Assembly: GCA_020199775.1 (NCBI GenBank)
Contig: JAIVJZ010000045.1
Coordinates: 29,538 to 93,537 of the forward strand
DNA from: Acidobacteriota bacterium
GTDB taxonomy: Bacteria > Acidobacteriota > Blastocatellia > Pyrinomonadales > Pyrinomonadaceae
Reading direction: 5' to 3'
DNA length: 64,000 bases
Shown: piece by piece, positions 25,239-34,800 of the stretch
Layout of the letters: each line of letters starts with the position of its first letter
Numbering within the stretch: the first letter of the stretch is position 1
Position numbers and translations under genes: made by a program
Notes under the pieces: generated by a model
The model's input: only the letters and a program-made list of their open reading frames with translations
Told to the model about the DNA's origin: nothing
Database searches by the model: none

Positions 25239-26716
25239 CACGCGGCTCGGCGCGTCAACTGCACCCGCCCCTCGCTCGTGTCCTGTCGCCGCTGCGCTTC
25301 GAGGACAGCGATGCCGAACCCGAACAAACTCCAGAACCAGATGCCTCCCTGCGGCCCTTCCAGAAACACGTCGAACGCCCCGTTGACCATGAACGCAGAC
25401 CAGTAGGCGAGCAACCACAGATTGACTCGCGCCCACCACTCCCGTCCCGCCCGGCGCGCCCTGAAATAAGCAACCAACAGGCTGATGGCGAAAGCGGTCT
25501 GGAGCAACACCCACAGCAACAGCCCCGGCACGCCCGCACGCGCGAGGATCGTCATATGGCCGTTATGCGGACTCCTGAGTGCGCCCTCCTGTTCAACCTG
25601 ATAGCCGTCGTCGTCGGCCAGATTGATGCCGAAGCCCTTTCCCGTCCAGAAATAGTCGCCCCGAAAAGTGTAGTTGACGATGTCCGTCCACCATTCCAAT
25701 CGCCAACGTCGCGTCTCCTCAAGTCCCTCTCGCGAGTTATGCCCGATGACGCTCCCGATGCTCGCCGTTATTTGTTGAGGTGACACTTTGCGCGCCCCGC
25801 CCACGTCGAATTCCAGATCGAGAGCGAAAAACAGCATTACGATTACGACGCCGGTTAAAATTACTTTCCCCCACTTACTCAGAGGACGCAGCGCCAGCAC
25901 TACCGAGGCGGCCACCAGCACGGACACCAGTCCCCCACGGTTGATTGAGACGACGAGGAATCCGGCCAGCCAGATCAGCCAACAGAACCACTCCTTCAAC
26001 CACAGCGGCACTTTCGACCGACCTGCGTCGAACTGGTGCAGGCCGAGCGCGAGAAACGTCGCGCATCCTGCCAGATGCGTCGCGGCGTCGCCCGGCTTGA
26101 AAAATATCAACGGCACGTCACTCCCCGGCACCCGTGGGACGGCTCCGGCGGCGAGGAAAAAGATCAGGCTGGCGATTGGCGCCCACATGAGATACCACGG
26201 AAGCAGACGCCCGTATTTTTCCGGCACGCTCGAAATACGCCCATAGCGCAACAGGACGGCGGGCACGAGCAGGGCGAAGATTCCGTACCCCCAGACGACG
26301 CCGTCCCGCAACGCGTTCGAGCCGTAGACGCCGACGTAGGGGAGCGTCCGAAACGCCCCCCACAATGCGAACGCGATGAGCAACCAGATCAAAGGCGAAC
26401 GCAGCACCAACCACACGCCGCTCCCCACCGCTAACGCGACGAGACCCAGCGCGAGTGTCATTTCGCCGACGAAGATCGTCCGATACCCGAAATAGGCGAA
26501 GCCCTTATTCAGGAAGGCGTACCCGACAAGCAGCACGCCGAGCGCCGTCAGGAAGAACCTCGCGAAGCGTGCGGGGAACAGGACTCCCGCGCTGAGAGCG
26601 ATGGTGCCCGCCGTCGCGCCTACCGCCGCCGCCGGGTTCCAGGCCGCCCCGACGCCCGCCGCGACGGAGATGCCCACGCCGGTCGCCTTGATTAAACCGT
26701 TGCGCACGGAGATCAA
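25238..26716 (-). CDS. O-antigen ligase/polymerase-like membrane protein
   Basis: A 492-residue, very hydrophobic protein with 11-12 helices. It has the Wzy-like loop around residues 330-390 (TRRWRLEWWTDIVNYTFRG, GINLADDDGYQ and ALRSPHNGHMTILARAGV, where the His is conserved in the family). It is likely the polymerase of the repeat unit or a ligase. The start overlaps the preceding GT2 stop by 4 bp and its stop overlaps the GT4 start, so the three are translationally linked. Confidence 0.8.
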   Translation of the reverse strand: MISVRNGLIKATGVGISVAAGVGAAWNPAAAVGATAGTIALSAGVLFPARFARFFLTALGVLLVGYAFLNKGFAYFGYRTIFVGEMTLALGLVALAVGSGVWLVLRSPLIWLLIAFALWGAFRTLPYVGVYGSNALRDGVVWGYGIFALLVPAVLLRYGRISSVPEKYGRLLPWYLMWAPIASLIFFLAAGAVPRVPGSDVPLIFFKPGDAATHLAGCATFLALGLHQFDAGRSKVPLWLKEWFCWLIWLAGFLVVSINRGGLVSVLVAASVVLALRPLSKWGKVILTGVVIVMLFFALDLEFDVGGARKVSPQQITASIGSVIGHNSREGLEETRRWRLEWWTDIVNYTFRGDYFWTGKGFGINLADDDGYQVEQEGALRSPHNGHMTILARAGVPGLLLWVLLQTAFAISLLVAYFRARRAGREWWARVNLWLLAYWSAFMVNGAFDVFLEGPQGGIWFWSLFGFGIAVLEAQRRQDTSEGRVQLTRRAA

Positions 26717-27861
26717 ATGCTTCTCTCCCCTCCGCCCTTCAACATTCCCGGCGCGGGTTGAGCGAACGGTCGCGCGAGTCTGCTCGTCAGACGCTTCAAC
26801 TTGTTAGGAAGATAGACCGCCTCGATCAATTTTGTGCCGGCGCGCTTCGGCATGAGCGATGCGAGACTGATGATCGTGGCCTTGGCGATGATCTTGTTCC
26901 GATCCGCGGTTCGGACACGCAACACGGCACGACGTAGCTGACCTAGGTTCCGCACGGTCTTTGCGAGCGGCGCGCCCTCCAGATAATTCTGAACGAGAAG
27001 CATCTCGCAGTAGGTGGGATTCTGTTCGATCCCAGTCGTTTCCCAACCATACTTGCGGGCTGTGGCCGAGAGGGCGGCGAACGTCCTCTCGCCGCTTGAG
27101 ACCACCTTGCGGCACCACTTCACGTCAACCGTATTCGAGGCCGTCAGGTTACTTGAATGCACCCGGTACAAAGAGAGCGGTTCGTCAATGGCTTCCACGG
27201 CGTAGAACAGCGGAGCCTGCGTCAGCATGTAGCCGTCGGCTTCGGTTCTGAACTCCTTTTCGGGAATGGGAAAGACCATCTCAGCGCACTCGCGCCGCAT
27301 GCAAATTCCTGAGGTCGGCGCAATCGACCAGTGACCCGCCCCCTTCAGGATTCGGTCGCGGAGTTCGCCGCTGTCGAGCCGCCCGAACTGCGGTATCTGC
27401 CCGATAATTTTGCCCTCCGAGTCGAACTTCGTCAGGGTGTTGACGACCATCCCCGCGCGAGGATTCGCGGCGAACCTTTCCACCACGAGCCGTAGCTTTT
27501 CTTCGGTGAACAGGTCGTCCGCATCCAGCATCGCGATAATATGGCCGCGACTGTGAGCGTATGACGCGTTCAGAGCGGAAGCGACGCCGCCGTTCTCTTT
27601 GAAAATGAACCGCACCCGCCGATCTTCTCTGGCGTAACGCTCGATGATTTCGCGCGAACTATCGGTGGAGCCGTCGTCGCAGATCACGATCTCGAAATGA
27701 GTGTAGGTCTGGCGCAGCACGCTCTCCACAGCTTCGCCGATGTAATGCGCGTAGTTGTAGTTGACGATCATCACCGACACCAGCGGCTCCGTGCCCAGCG
27801 GCGGCAGTTCTTTGATTTCAAGCTTTCCCAATCCCGTGTCTTTAGTCTTCATTGCCTTCAT
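26713..27861 (-). CDS. GT2 family glycosyltransferase
   Basis: A 382-residue GT-A fold enzyme: VSVMIVNYNYAHYIGEAVES, QTYTHFEIVICDDGSTDSS, then the metal-binding MLDADDLF near residue 117. An acceptor region follows, and a C-terminal tail of about 100 basic residues (SLMPKRAGTKLIEAVYLPNK) that may contact the membrane. It is an inverting transferase that uses a nucleotide sugar in the cytoplasm. ATG 27861 or 27852 could start it (AGGGG upstream favours the second). It belongs to a different subgroup from the four GT2 genes that follow upstream. Confidence 0.85.
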   Translation of the reverse strand: MKAMKTKDTGLGKLEIKELPPLGTEPLVSVMIVNYNYAHYIGEAVESVLRQTYTHFEIVICDDGSTDSSREIIERYAREDRRVRFIFKENGGVASALNASYAHSRGHIIAMLDADDLFTEEKLRLVVERFAANPRAGMVVNTLTKFDSEGKIIGQIPQFGRLDSGELRDRILKGAGHWSIAPTSGICMRRECAEMVFPIPEKEFRTEADGYMLTQAPLFYAVEAIDEPLSLYRVHSSNLTASNTVDVKWCRKVVSSGERTFAALSATARKYGWETTGIEQNPTYCEMLLVQNYLEGAPLAKTVRNLGQLRRAVLRVRTADRNKIIAKATIISLASLMPKRAGTKLIEAVYLPNKLKRLTSRLARPFAQPAPGMLKGGGERSI

Positions 27862-27928
27862 CCCCTGACGCCATCAACGCGCCGATTCCCTAGTCCCGTC
27901 GTGACGGCGGCACGACCGCCGTCGTATG

Positions 27929-28840
27929 TTAGAGGCCGACCGTTTTTGGCGCCCTGAAAATCCCATCGCGTAACCCTGAACCGACCGCGCGAATGCTCGG
28001 CCAACTGAAACGCGAACGGCGCAGGTAAGCGAAGACCCAACGCGAATGAACCAGCATGATCTTGGTTCGCTCTTCGCCCGACCAAGCGTTGCTCCGCGTG
28101 AGCATCCAGATCACGTTTCGCACCTGGTAGTAGTAACGCTGCGGAGCGGCGTCCAGAGCCGTGTGCTTTTTCTCAGTCTTATGCACCACGCGACTCGCGG
28201 GCACGAGCACGCCGAACTCGTGCCTGAGCACGCGCGCCGTGTATTCGGCGTCATCGTTCCAGATGAAGTAGTCGGCGACGGGCAGGCCGTAGCGTCCGAT
28301 CATGTTGCGGTGCAGCAGCAGCGAAACGAAACTGGCCCAACGCACCGACACGGTGGAATGCTCGGCGGCCGACATCACGCCCTCCGGGTCTTTATCCAGC
28401 CGCTTGGCCGACGAAATGTTCATGGGGTGCAGCGAGCCGTCAGTCCAGACAACTTTGCTCGCCAGCAGGCAGGGACGCACGGCCTCTGCAAAGCTCTCTT
28501 TCGTTTCCAACAACGCGTTCAGCGTGTTCCCTTCCGTGATCGTGTCGTCGTCCATCAGCCAGACCCAATCGAATCCTTCCTCGTAAGCCCACTTCATTCC
28601 CGCATGAAATCCGCCCGCGCCGCCGACGTTGTTCGGCAAGCGCAGCACACGCACGGCGGCAAACTCCCCGGCGAGCATCGCGTCGGTGCCGTCCGTGCTG
28701 GCATTATCTACTACGATGATCTCGTCAACGGCGCGCACCTGACCGAGCAATGCCTGAAGACACTCGCGCAGCAGCACCTTGCGGTTGTAAGTCACCACCA
28801 CCGCGCACACACGCTCTTTCAACACGCCTTTAACCTCCAT
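27929..28840 (-). CDS. GT2 glycosyltransferase, galactofuranosyl/rhamnosyltransferase-like (copy 1 of 3)
   Basis: About 303 residues. Motifs: CAVVVTYNRKVLLRECLQAL, IIVVDNASTDGTDAML, LPNNVGGAGGFHAGMKWA and the DxD-type VWLMDDDTI, then WASFVSLLLHRN and ADYFIWNDDAEYTARVL. The NVGGAGGF plus MDDD pattern is that of the GlfT/rhamnosyltransferase-like GT2 group. It is closely related to the next gene (28870-29844): both share HEFGVLVPASRVVHKT and the C-terminal SRFSWPS-RAVGSGLRDG pattern. The ATG at 28840 was chosen because the longer frame would run into the neighbour's coding sequence. Confidence 0.85.
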   Translation of the reverse strand: MEVKGVLKERVCAVVVTYNRKVLLRECLQALLGQVRAVDEIIVVDNASTDGTDAMLAGEFAAVRVLRLPNNVGGAGGFHAGMKWAYEEGFDWVWLMDDDTITEGNTLNALLETKESFAEAVRPCLLASKVVWTDGSLHPMNISSAKRLDKDPEGVMSAAEHSTVSVRWASFVSLLLHRNMIGRYGLPVADYFIWNDDAEYTARVLRHEFGVLVPASRVVHKTEKKHTALDAAPQRYYYQVRNVIWMLTRSNAWSGEERTKIMLVHSRWVFAYLRRSRFSWPSIRAVGSGLRDGIFRAPKTVGL

Positions 28841-28869
28841 CAACGAACACGCGAGCCGCGCCCGCAAGT

Positions 28870-29844
28870 TCAACGGACGGGATGCCTCATCAGGCCGTCG
28901 CGCAAACCCGACCCGACGCCGCGCAAACTCGGCCAACTGAAGCGGGAGAGGCTCAGGTAAATCCAGATCGACCTCAGCAAACCGACCGTATGCCTGACTC
29001 TCTCTTTCCCCGACCACGCGTCGCTGCGCGTGAGCATCCAGATCGCGTTCCGCACATGGTAGTAATACTTCTGCGGAGCGGCGTCCAAAGCCGTATAGTT
29101 CTTGGCCGTCTTATGCACGACGCGACTGGCGGGGACGAGCACGCCGAACTCGTGCCGCAGGACGCGCGCCGTGTACTCGGTGTCGTCGCCCCAGATAAAA
29201 TAGTCGGCGATGGGCAGGCCGTAGCGATTGATCACATCCCGGTGCAGCAGCATCGAGACAAAGGTCGTCGAGCGAATGGACATCGTGGAGCGCTGGATGG
29301 AAGCGTATAAGTTTTCGAGGTCTGACAGTTTGACCCATGAAGGATTCATGTAATGCAGAGACCCGTCAGTCCAGACCACCTTGCTCGCCATGACGCATGG
29401 CCTGCGCCCTTCCTCGAACCGCTCGCGCGCCGCGAACAGTTCGGCCAGCGAGTCCGGTTCGGCGATGGTGTCGTCATCCATCACCCAGACCCAGTCGAAT
29501 CCTTCCTCGTAAGCGCGGCGCATCCCCTGTTGGAAGCCCCCCGCCCCGCCGACGTTCTTCGGCAGGTGCATCACCCGAATGAGGGGGAACTCTTTGGGCG
29601 AGAACTCCCGCGCGAGCGTATCTTCCGTGCCGTCGGTGCTGGCGTTGTTGACCACGAGGATTTGCTCGACCGGGCGGCTCTGCTCCAACAGCGCGCGCAG
29701 GCACTCGCGCAACAACTCCTTACGGTTGTAAGTCACCACCACGACGCAGACCCGCCCCGCCGCCGCCGCCGCCGTCGTCGGCGCGTCACCTTTGTCGCGC
29801 GCGGCCTCGACCGAACTTTGTATACCGGCCATAACTTTTGCCAT
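28870..29844 (-). CDS. GT2 glycosyltransferase, galactofuranosyl/rhamnosyltransferase-like (copy 2 of 3)
   Basis: A 324-residue paralogue of the flanking genes, with CVVVVTYNRKELLRECLRAL, ILVVNNASTDGTEDTL, NVGGAGGFQQGMRRAYEEG, VWVMDDDTIAEPDSL and YFIWGDDTEYTARVLRHEFG. The segment after the DDD (TEYTARVLRHEF) holds the probable catalytic Asp/Glu. Tandem paralogues probably arose by duplication and add successive, similar residues to the repeat unit. The start ATG at 29844 has no strong ribosome-binding site; ATG 29832 or so is possible. Confidence 0.85.
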   Translation of the reverse strand: MAKVMAGIQSSVEAARDKGDAPTTAAAAAGRVCVVVVTYNRKELLRECLRALLEQSRPVEQILVVNNASTDGTEDTLAREFSPKEFPLIRVMHLPKNVGGAGGFQQGMRRAYEEGFDWVWVMDDDTIAEPDSLAELFAARERFEEGRRPCVMASKVVWTDGSLHYMNPSWVKLSDLENLYASIQRSTMSIRSTTFVSMLLHRDVINRYGLPIADYFIWGDDTEYTARVLRHEFGVLVPASRVVHKTAKNYTALDAAPQKYYYHVRNAIWMLTRSDAWSGKERVRHTVGLLRSIWIYLSLSRFSWPSLRGVGSGLRDGLMRHPVR

Positions 29845-29903
29845 GAATTTCCGTCACTGCGCTTCGAGGTCGCCCGACGGCGACTCGACGCCTTGAGGGC
29901 GAA

Positions 29904-30854
29904 CTACCCCTTCGGTGCTTTGAGAAATTTTTGATGCCCGTGCAGGTTCCCGCGTAACCCTTCGAGCGAGTAGATGAGCACGTTCAAAGGGCTGAGTTGG
30001 CGGAAGTGCGCCGAGTAGTACAGCACATGCTTCGCCGTGAATTTGCACCACGCGTTGAAACTTTTATGCCTGCTCGCGAGGTAGGCGTGATTTCTGATCA
30101 GAAGGTAATTCCTGAACGGGCTGTCGGCGTAGGGCAAGTCGAACTTGCGGTTCAGGATTTTGAAATTTCTCCACATCATTTTGTTGGCGGGGTGCCAGAA
30201 GATCGCGTCCACCACCGTCGCTATGGAAACCCCCGCCTTCTGCGCGCGGTAGAAGAAGTCCCACTCGTCGCCCCAGAGAAAAAAATCTTTGTGCGGCAGC
30301 CCGATGCGCTCAATGACCTCCCGGCTGACGAGCACGCCGTTGAAGGGGCTGAGGTGGTTCCATAACAGACCCTCGTCATCGGCGGCGGCTTCCAACTCTT
30401 CGCGGGTTCTGAGGATGACGTTTTCCTCGCCCCTCCGCACCCAGTAATCGAATGCCAGTTTTTGCCCCGCCGCGTCCTCGCTCGCGATGATCAGCGGGCC
30501 CCTGAACAGGATGCCGGAAGGCGCGAGCAAACGCTCCAGAGTGTCCTCGCGCGGCAACCCGTCGTCGTCCATCGCCCAGAGCCAGTCATACCCTTGCGCG
30601 AACGCCCGTTTGAAACCCTCGTGGAAGCCCCCGGCCCCGCCGATGTTCGCCGGCAGGCGGACGTAACTGATCGAGGCGTTGTCGAGGTAGCCGCCATTCG
30701 AGAGCAACTCGAACGTCCCGTCCGTGGAAGCATTGTCTATGATGAGAACGCGCTCCACCGCCCGGGTCTGTTTGAGGACGCCGTCGAGGCATTTGAGCAA
30801 TAGCTCTTTGCGGTTATACGTCACCACCACCGCGCATACTTGCTGTTTATTCAC
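29904..30854 (-). CDS. GT2 glycosyltransferase, galactofuranosyl/rhamnosyltransferase-like (copy 3 of 3)
   Basis: 316 residues: VCAVVVTYNRKELLLKCLDG, LIIDNASTDGTFELL, LPANIGGAGGFHEGFKRAFA, WLWAMDDDGLPREDTL, then VSREVIERIGLPHKDFFLWG and DEWDFFYRAQKAG. It has the same subgroup motifs as the two downstream paralogues but is more diverged. It has the longest resemblance to rhamnosyltransferases that extend from a lipid-linked acceptor. The specific sugar cannot be told from sequence. Confidence 0.85.
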   Translation of the reverse strand: MNKQQVCAVVVTYNRKELLLKCLDGVLKQTRAVERVLIIDNASTDGTFELLSNGGYLDNASISYVRLPANIGGAGGFHEGFKRAFAQGYDWLWAMDDDGLPREDTLERLLAPSGILFRGPLIIASEDAAGQKLAFDYWVRRGEENVILRTREELEAAADDEGLLWNHLSPFNGVLVSREVIERIGLPHKDFFLWGDEWDFFYRAQKAGVSIATVVDAIFWHPANKMMWRNFKILNRKFDLPYADSPFRNYLLIRNHAYLASRHKSFNAWCKFTAKHVLYYSAHFRQLSPLNVLIYSLEGLRGNLHGHQKFLKAPKG

Positions 30855-30932
30855 TTTGAATACCTTCTCCGCGACAGGCCGGGTTCGACCCGGCGGGGTC
30901 TCTCATTTCACACGATCAGAAATGGCGTCGGG

Positions 30933-31940
30933 TCAGAGTTCGAGAATGGCCTTTTCGACCGGGTAGTATTGCGGTCGTCCCGCGTAGAAATTCTCCTGCT
31001 TCGCCGGGTTGCGCAGAAAAGGCAGAGGGTTGACGAACTCGTTGAAATTTTTCCGGTAGACCGCCGAAACGTTGTCCCTCACGGGAGCTCTCAGCCTCAG
31101 CCCATGCCAGAATCCCTGGCACATCCGCGGCAGAGCCGCCGACACCCGCGGGTGGTGGCGCGCCATCAGAAGCAGCCTGCAGACCAGGTTGAGGAAGGCC
31201 AAGATCGCGTCGCCGGGCTGAAACAGTTTGCCCGCGATGTAGGATAAGTTCCGCAAGTTTATGATCCAGAAGGCGACATCAAAAGAGTGGCGCCACGAGA
31301 GTTTCTTCATGTGATACGAGACGACTTCCGGAAGGAACAGGTGCTTCATGCCCTGGCCGAGAAGCCTGACGGTGAACTCCAACTCGTGCGTCCCGACGAA
31401 AATATTTCTATCAAAACCTCCCAGCCTCTCGATGGCCTCCCGACTGATGAGAGCCGAACAACCCCAGAAGGAAAGGATTCCGGTGTTGTAAGTCTGGTTG
31501 AAGAAAAAGTTTTCCTCGTAAGGGCTGGAGACGAGAAACGAGACGAGGTCGGCACCGTGAATTTCGGCGCTCTCGACCGCCCGTTTTAACGAGTCCCCGA
31601 CGAGATAACAATCGTCATCCAGGACTAGAAAGTAATCCCCCCCGCCCGCCTCGAACCCTTCGTTCCAACCGGAGACGCCGCGGTTCTTTTCAATCACGAC
31701 GACTTTTACGCAGGGAAACTCTGCGGCCACCATCTCCCTCGTACCGTCGGTTGACCCGTTGTCCACGAGGATGATCTCAAGACGGTCTGCCGGGTAGTCC
31801 AACTTATTCGTGACCATGCTCAGGGTGGTGTGGACGATGTCTTTGCGGTTGAAAGCCAGAACATTGATCGTCACCGACGGCCAGATGCTCTCACCCCCGC
31901 CGTCGTCGCCGCCCGCCAGATCGGGTTCGTTTAAGTTCAT
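30933..31940 (-). CDS. GT2 family glycosyltransferase
   Basis: 335 residues with VTINVLAFNRKDIVHTTLSM, RLEIILVDNGSTDGTREMV, NRGVSGWNEGFEAGGGDYFL, VLDDDCYL (metal-binding), GCSALISREAIERLGGFDRN and GTHELEFTVRLLGQGMKHLF. These are the standard order of GT2 motifs including the ED-type catalytic Glu. A strong GGAGGA ribosome-binding site precedes the ATG. It lies 20 bp downstream of the flippase gene, in the same operon. Confidence 0.85.
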   Translation of the reverse strand: MNLNEPDLAGGDDGGGESIWPSVTINVLAFNRKDIVHTTLSMVTNKLDYPADRLEIILVDNGSTDGTREMVAAEFPCVKVVVIEKNRGVSGWNEGFEAGGGDYFLVLDDDCYLVGDSLKRAVESAEIHGADLVSFLVSSPYEENFFFNQTYNTGILSFWGCSALISREAIERLGGFDRNIFVGTHELEFTVRLLGQGMKHLFLPEVVSYHMKKLSWRHSFDVAFWIINLRNLSYIAGKLFQPGDAILAFLNLVCRLLLMARHHPRVSAALPRMCQGFWHGLRLRAPVRDNVSAVYRKNFNEFVNPLPFLRNPAKQENFYAGRPQYYPVEKAILEL

Positions 31941-31960
31941 CGCGCCAAGTCCTCCGACGT

Positions 31961-33448
31961 TTACTGCGTGGGCACCGCTCTAGGGCGCTGCCAGACTGCG
32001 GCGATGGCGGCGCGCGTGTAGTCTTGTTCTAACAACATAAAACCGGCGACGCAGACGCCCCCGCCCAGAGCCGCCGCGCACCACCACGGCATCAGAGTTT
32101 CGGCGGCCAGGCGCGCCGCGAAGGCGGCGAGGCAGCAGACCGCCGCCGTCCGCAAAAACCACTTGTGCCAGGGCAATGGGTGGACGCCTCGACGTGCGAC
32201 GACCGCCGCCACCAAGACGACCGCTTCGGCCAGCACCGTCGTGACCACCGCGCCTTTGGCCCCGTACTTCGGAATCAGCCAGAAGTTAAGACCTAAATTG
32301 GTCAACGCCCCCGCCAGCGTGCAGCGGAACGCCAGCGACTCGTGCTGCCACGCATTGAGCGGCATGACGTATCCGACGTTGAAGAAGATCAACGCGAGGT
32401 TCAGAGACAGCCACTCGAAGAGCGGGCCGCTCGCGCTAAAGCCGGGGCCGAAGAGGAGCGCGATGAGGTGTCTCCCCACGGCCCACCCCAGAGCCGCCAG
32501 TGGAAAGCCCAACCATATCGCCAGCCGCAGGAATTTTTCCGATGTCTGCTGCGCCTGCCCCGTGTCATGGAAGGAACGCGCCACCGCCGGGAAGGCCGCG
32601 TTGCTCAGGCTCAAAATCAAAAAGACCGGCACCAGCATCATGCTGTAGGCCGTGCTGTAGAGCCCGACGACCGCGTTGCCGTGGCTGAAGCCCAAAAAGA
32701 TCACGTCGGAGTTGTAGTAAAGCAGAATCGCCACTTGCGAGAGCACCACGGGCAGCGAAACTCGCAGCAACCGGCGCGCGCCGTCTAATTTAAAACGAAC
32801 CCCCCGCCAGTCGAACAGGCCATGATGTAGCGCGTACCAGACCGTGAATGCGTTCAGCGCCAGACGAAAGGGGTAGGGAAACCAGACGTACAGAAAAATT
32901 TGTTCCGGCCCGTGGATCAACGCGAACAGGGCGCCCAGTTGCAACACCTGTAGTACGACGCCGGCGACGGCCAGACGTGCCATCCGCTCGTGCGCGTGCA
33001 GCAGCCAGGTCAAATCGAACGGCAGCAGCAACAGCCCTATCGTATGCAGCACGAGCAACAACGAGATTTCCCGCCCGCCGCCGACAAAGCCGCCGCCGAG
33101 CCAGACCACCGCCAGCGCCGACACCGACAGAATCATCTGGATCATGAACAGCAGTGAGACGTAATGAGCCGCTTGCTTCGGGTCGCGCGCTACATCGCGT
33201 TTGGCGATCACGATCAGGCCGGGGCCGACGAGTAAGCTCACGTAGGCGACCATGGCGGAAGTCCACCCGATCTTGCCGATGGCTTCGGGCTGCAAGACGT
33301 TGCGCGCGTAAATGCCGCCGAATAACGTCACGCTGCGCTCGACGAGAGCGGCGGCGCTAAGGGAAAAGAAATTACGCGCCACCATTCCGCCCGGCAAGGC
33401 GGCGACTATTCCGGCTCTCAGGTTGGCGACGGTTTTTTGTTGTCCCAT
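31961..33448 (-). CDS. Wzx-type polysaccharide flippase
   Basis: 495 residues with 12-14 hydrophobic helices of the polysaccharide_synt/MATE-like superfamily. The N-terminal FFSLSAAALVERSVTLFGGI and IYARNVLQPEAIGKIGW, the central VLSQVAILLYYNSDVIFLGF and the SLSNAAFPAVARSFHD segment are typical. It moves the undecaprenyl-linked repeat unit across the inner membrane. It sits between the precursor-synthesis genes and the transferases, as in Wzx/Wzy-dependent loci. Confidence 0.9.
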   Translation of the reverse strand: MGQQKTVANLRAGIVAALPGGMVARNFFSLSAAALVERSVTLFGGIYARNVLQPEAIGKIGWTSAMVAYVSLLVGPGLIVIAKRDVARDPKQAAHYVSLLFMIQMILSVSALAVVWLGGGFVGGGREISLLLVLHTIGLLLLPFDLTWLLHAHERMARLAVAGVVLQVLQLGALFALIHGPEQIFLYVWFPYPFRLALNAFTVWYALHHGLFDWRGVRFKLDGARRLLRVSLPVVLSQVAILLYYNSDVIFLGFSHGNAVVGLYSTAYSMMLVPVFLILSLSNAAFPAVARSFHDTGQAQQTSEKFLRLAIWLGFPLAALGWAVGRHLIALLFGPGFSASGPLFEWLSLNLALIFFNVGYVMPLNAWQHESLAFRCTLAGALTNLGLNFWLIPKYGAKGAVVTTVLAEAVVLVAAVVARRGVHPLPWHKWFLRTAAVCCLAAFAARLAAETLMPWWCAAALGGGVCVAGFMLLEQDYTRAAIAAVWQRPRAVPTQ

Positions 33449-33465
33449 GTGATCGAGCGCCCGCC

Positions 33466-34800
33466 TCAGGCCCGCGCCGTAAGCAATTCATTCTCCCCGA
33501 CGCCCAAGACTCTTTCCGCGGCACGCCGGCCGCTCAAGATACTGTCGTCAGTCCAGTAATATTCCCACTCGCCGTAACGGCCACAGCACGCGACGCCCTG
33601 TTCTTCGAGGTAGGCTCGGACGACGGCTAAATTTTTGGCGCGTTCCAAGTCGAAAAGAACGTTGGCGTATGGGATGCGCTGTTCGTAGGCCACCAGAATA
33701 TCGTCCTCAGTTCGTAGCAAGCCGGTACGCACCATGTCTTCCAGAGAGCGGCTGAGCACGTCCTGGCACGCCAGCGGGCGCAGCGGCGAGTGATAAATCT
33801 CCAACTGGATGCTGCCGCAGCCGGGCGGCGCGTTGTGCGCCGAGAGGCGGTGCGGAAAGTTGCCGCGGGCGAAAATTATGTCCTCGTCGTAGAAGTACAT
33901 CCAGTGAGCGTCGGGAAAATTTTCCGCGCGGGCGACGCCGACGTTGACCACCACCACCGACGTACAGACGAGGCGGCCGGCCGCCCTGGCGACGGCCGGG
34001 GGCACATCCTTGATGCGCCGGATCAGTTCCGGCAACGGCAATGAAGAAATCAATGTTTCAAAGAAGGCTTTGTCGCCACACACGAATTCCAGTTCGCGCC
34101 GTTTCAAGTCCACGCTCGCTAATTCGCGGTTGAGGTGCTGGCCTTCACTCCCGGCGGCGACCGCGCGCACGTAGGAGTTGAAGCCGCCGCGGAGCGGGTA
34201 ACGAAATTGCGTCAGGTAATGGTAGTTCTCGCCCTGCGGGCCGAGCGCGCCTTTCACCACCTCCTCCAGGCTCGGCGGATACATGCGCGCCCCGACCCAG
34301 TCGGCGGACATCTCGGCGGCTTCAGTCGTCCAATACTTGCGCGTGTAACGATACGTAAATTCTTCGCTGAACGTCCGGCCCAATCCTTGCCGGCACCAGT
34401 CGGCGTAGGTTTTGACAGGGGGCCGGTCCGTCTGGCAACTGGCCTCGGCGAAATCCACGACACAGCGTTTCACCAGATCGAGCGGCAGCCCGTGTAAATT
34501 ACATTGCGCGGGATGCCGCACCCAGTTGTTCCGCCAGTTGTTCGTAACAACCGCATCCTGCTCCACAAACTCGCCGTTCACCGCCGCGGCGAATAGTTCC
34601 TTGATCTCAGGGCGCTTCGTGAAGGAGATGTGCGGGCCTTCGTCGAAGGTGAAGCCGGCGACCTCGTGTGAATAAGCGTGGCCGCCGATGTAAGGATTTT
34701 TTTCGTAGACGACGACGTCGGCTCCCAGTTGGCGCGCGCGCTGCGCCGCCGCCAGCCCCGCGAGCCCCGCGCCGAGCACCGCCACCTGTGGCGGCGTCAT
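33466..34800 (-). CDS. FAD-dependent oxidoreductase, UDP-galactopyranose mutase/protoporphyrinogen oxidase-like
   Basis: About 444 residues. N-terminal FAD motif VAVLGAGLAGLAAAQRARQL, then VVVYEKNPYIGGHAYSHEVA and FTFDEGPHISFTKRPEI, the layout of UGM-like and protoporphyrinogen-oxidase-like flavoproteins. The C-terminal GRYGEWEYYWTDDSILSGRR closes the FAD site. In this setting a role in making a furanose or otherwise modified nucleotide sugar is likely, but the distance from classical UGM is large. ATG 34800 overlaps the RmlD-like stop as ATGA. The neighbouring GT2 proteins of galactofuranosyl type fit a UGM-like role. Confidence 0.7.
   Translation of the reverse strand: MTPPQVAVLGAGLAGLAAAQRARQLGADVVVYEKNPYIGGHAYSHEVAGFTFDEGPHISFTKRPEIKELFAAAVNGEFVEQDAVVTNNWRNNWVRHPAQCNLHGLPLDLVKRCVVDFAEASCQTDRPPVKTYADWCRQGLGRTFSEEFTYRYTRKYWTTEAAEMSADWVGARMYPPSLEEVVKGALGPQGENYHYLTQFRYPLRGGFNSYVRAVAAGSEGQHLNRELASVDLKRRELEFVCGDKAFFETLISSLPLPELIRRIKDVPPAVARAAGRLVCTSVVVVNVGVARAENFPDAHWMYFYDEDIIFARGNFPHRLSAHNAPPGCGSIQLEIYHSPLRPLACQDVLSRSLEDMVRTGLLRTEDDILVAYEQRIPYANVLFDLERAKNLAVVRAYLEEQGVACCGRYGEWEYYWTDDSILSGRRAAERVLGVGENELLTARA

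Noticed and set aside
24012..25406. 464-codon plus-strand open frame
   Set aside because: It lies antisense to the GT4 glycosyltransferase, has no family motif and reflects GC-rich codon bias in the shadow frame.
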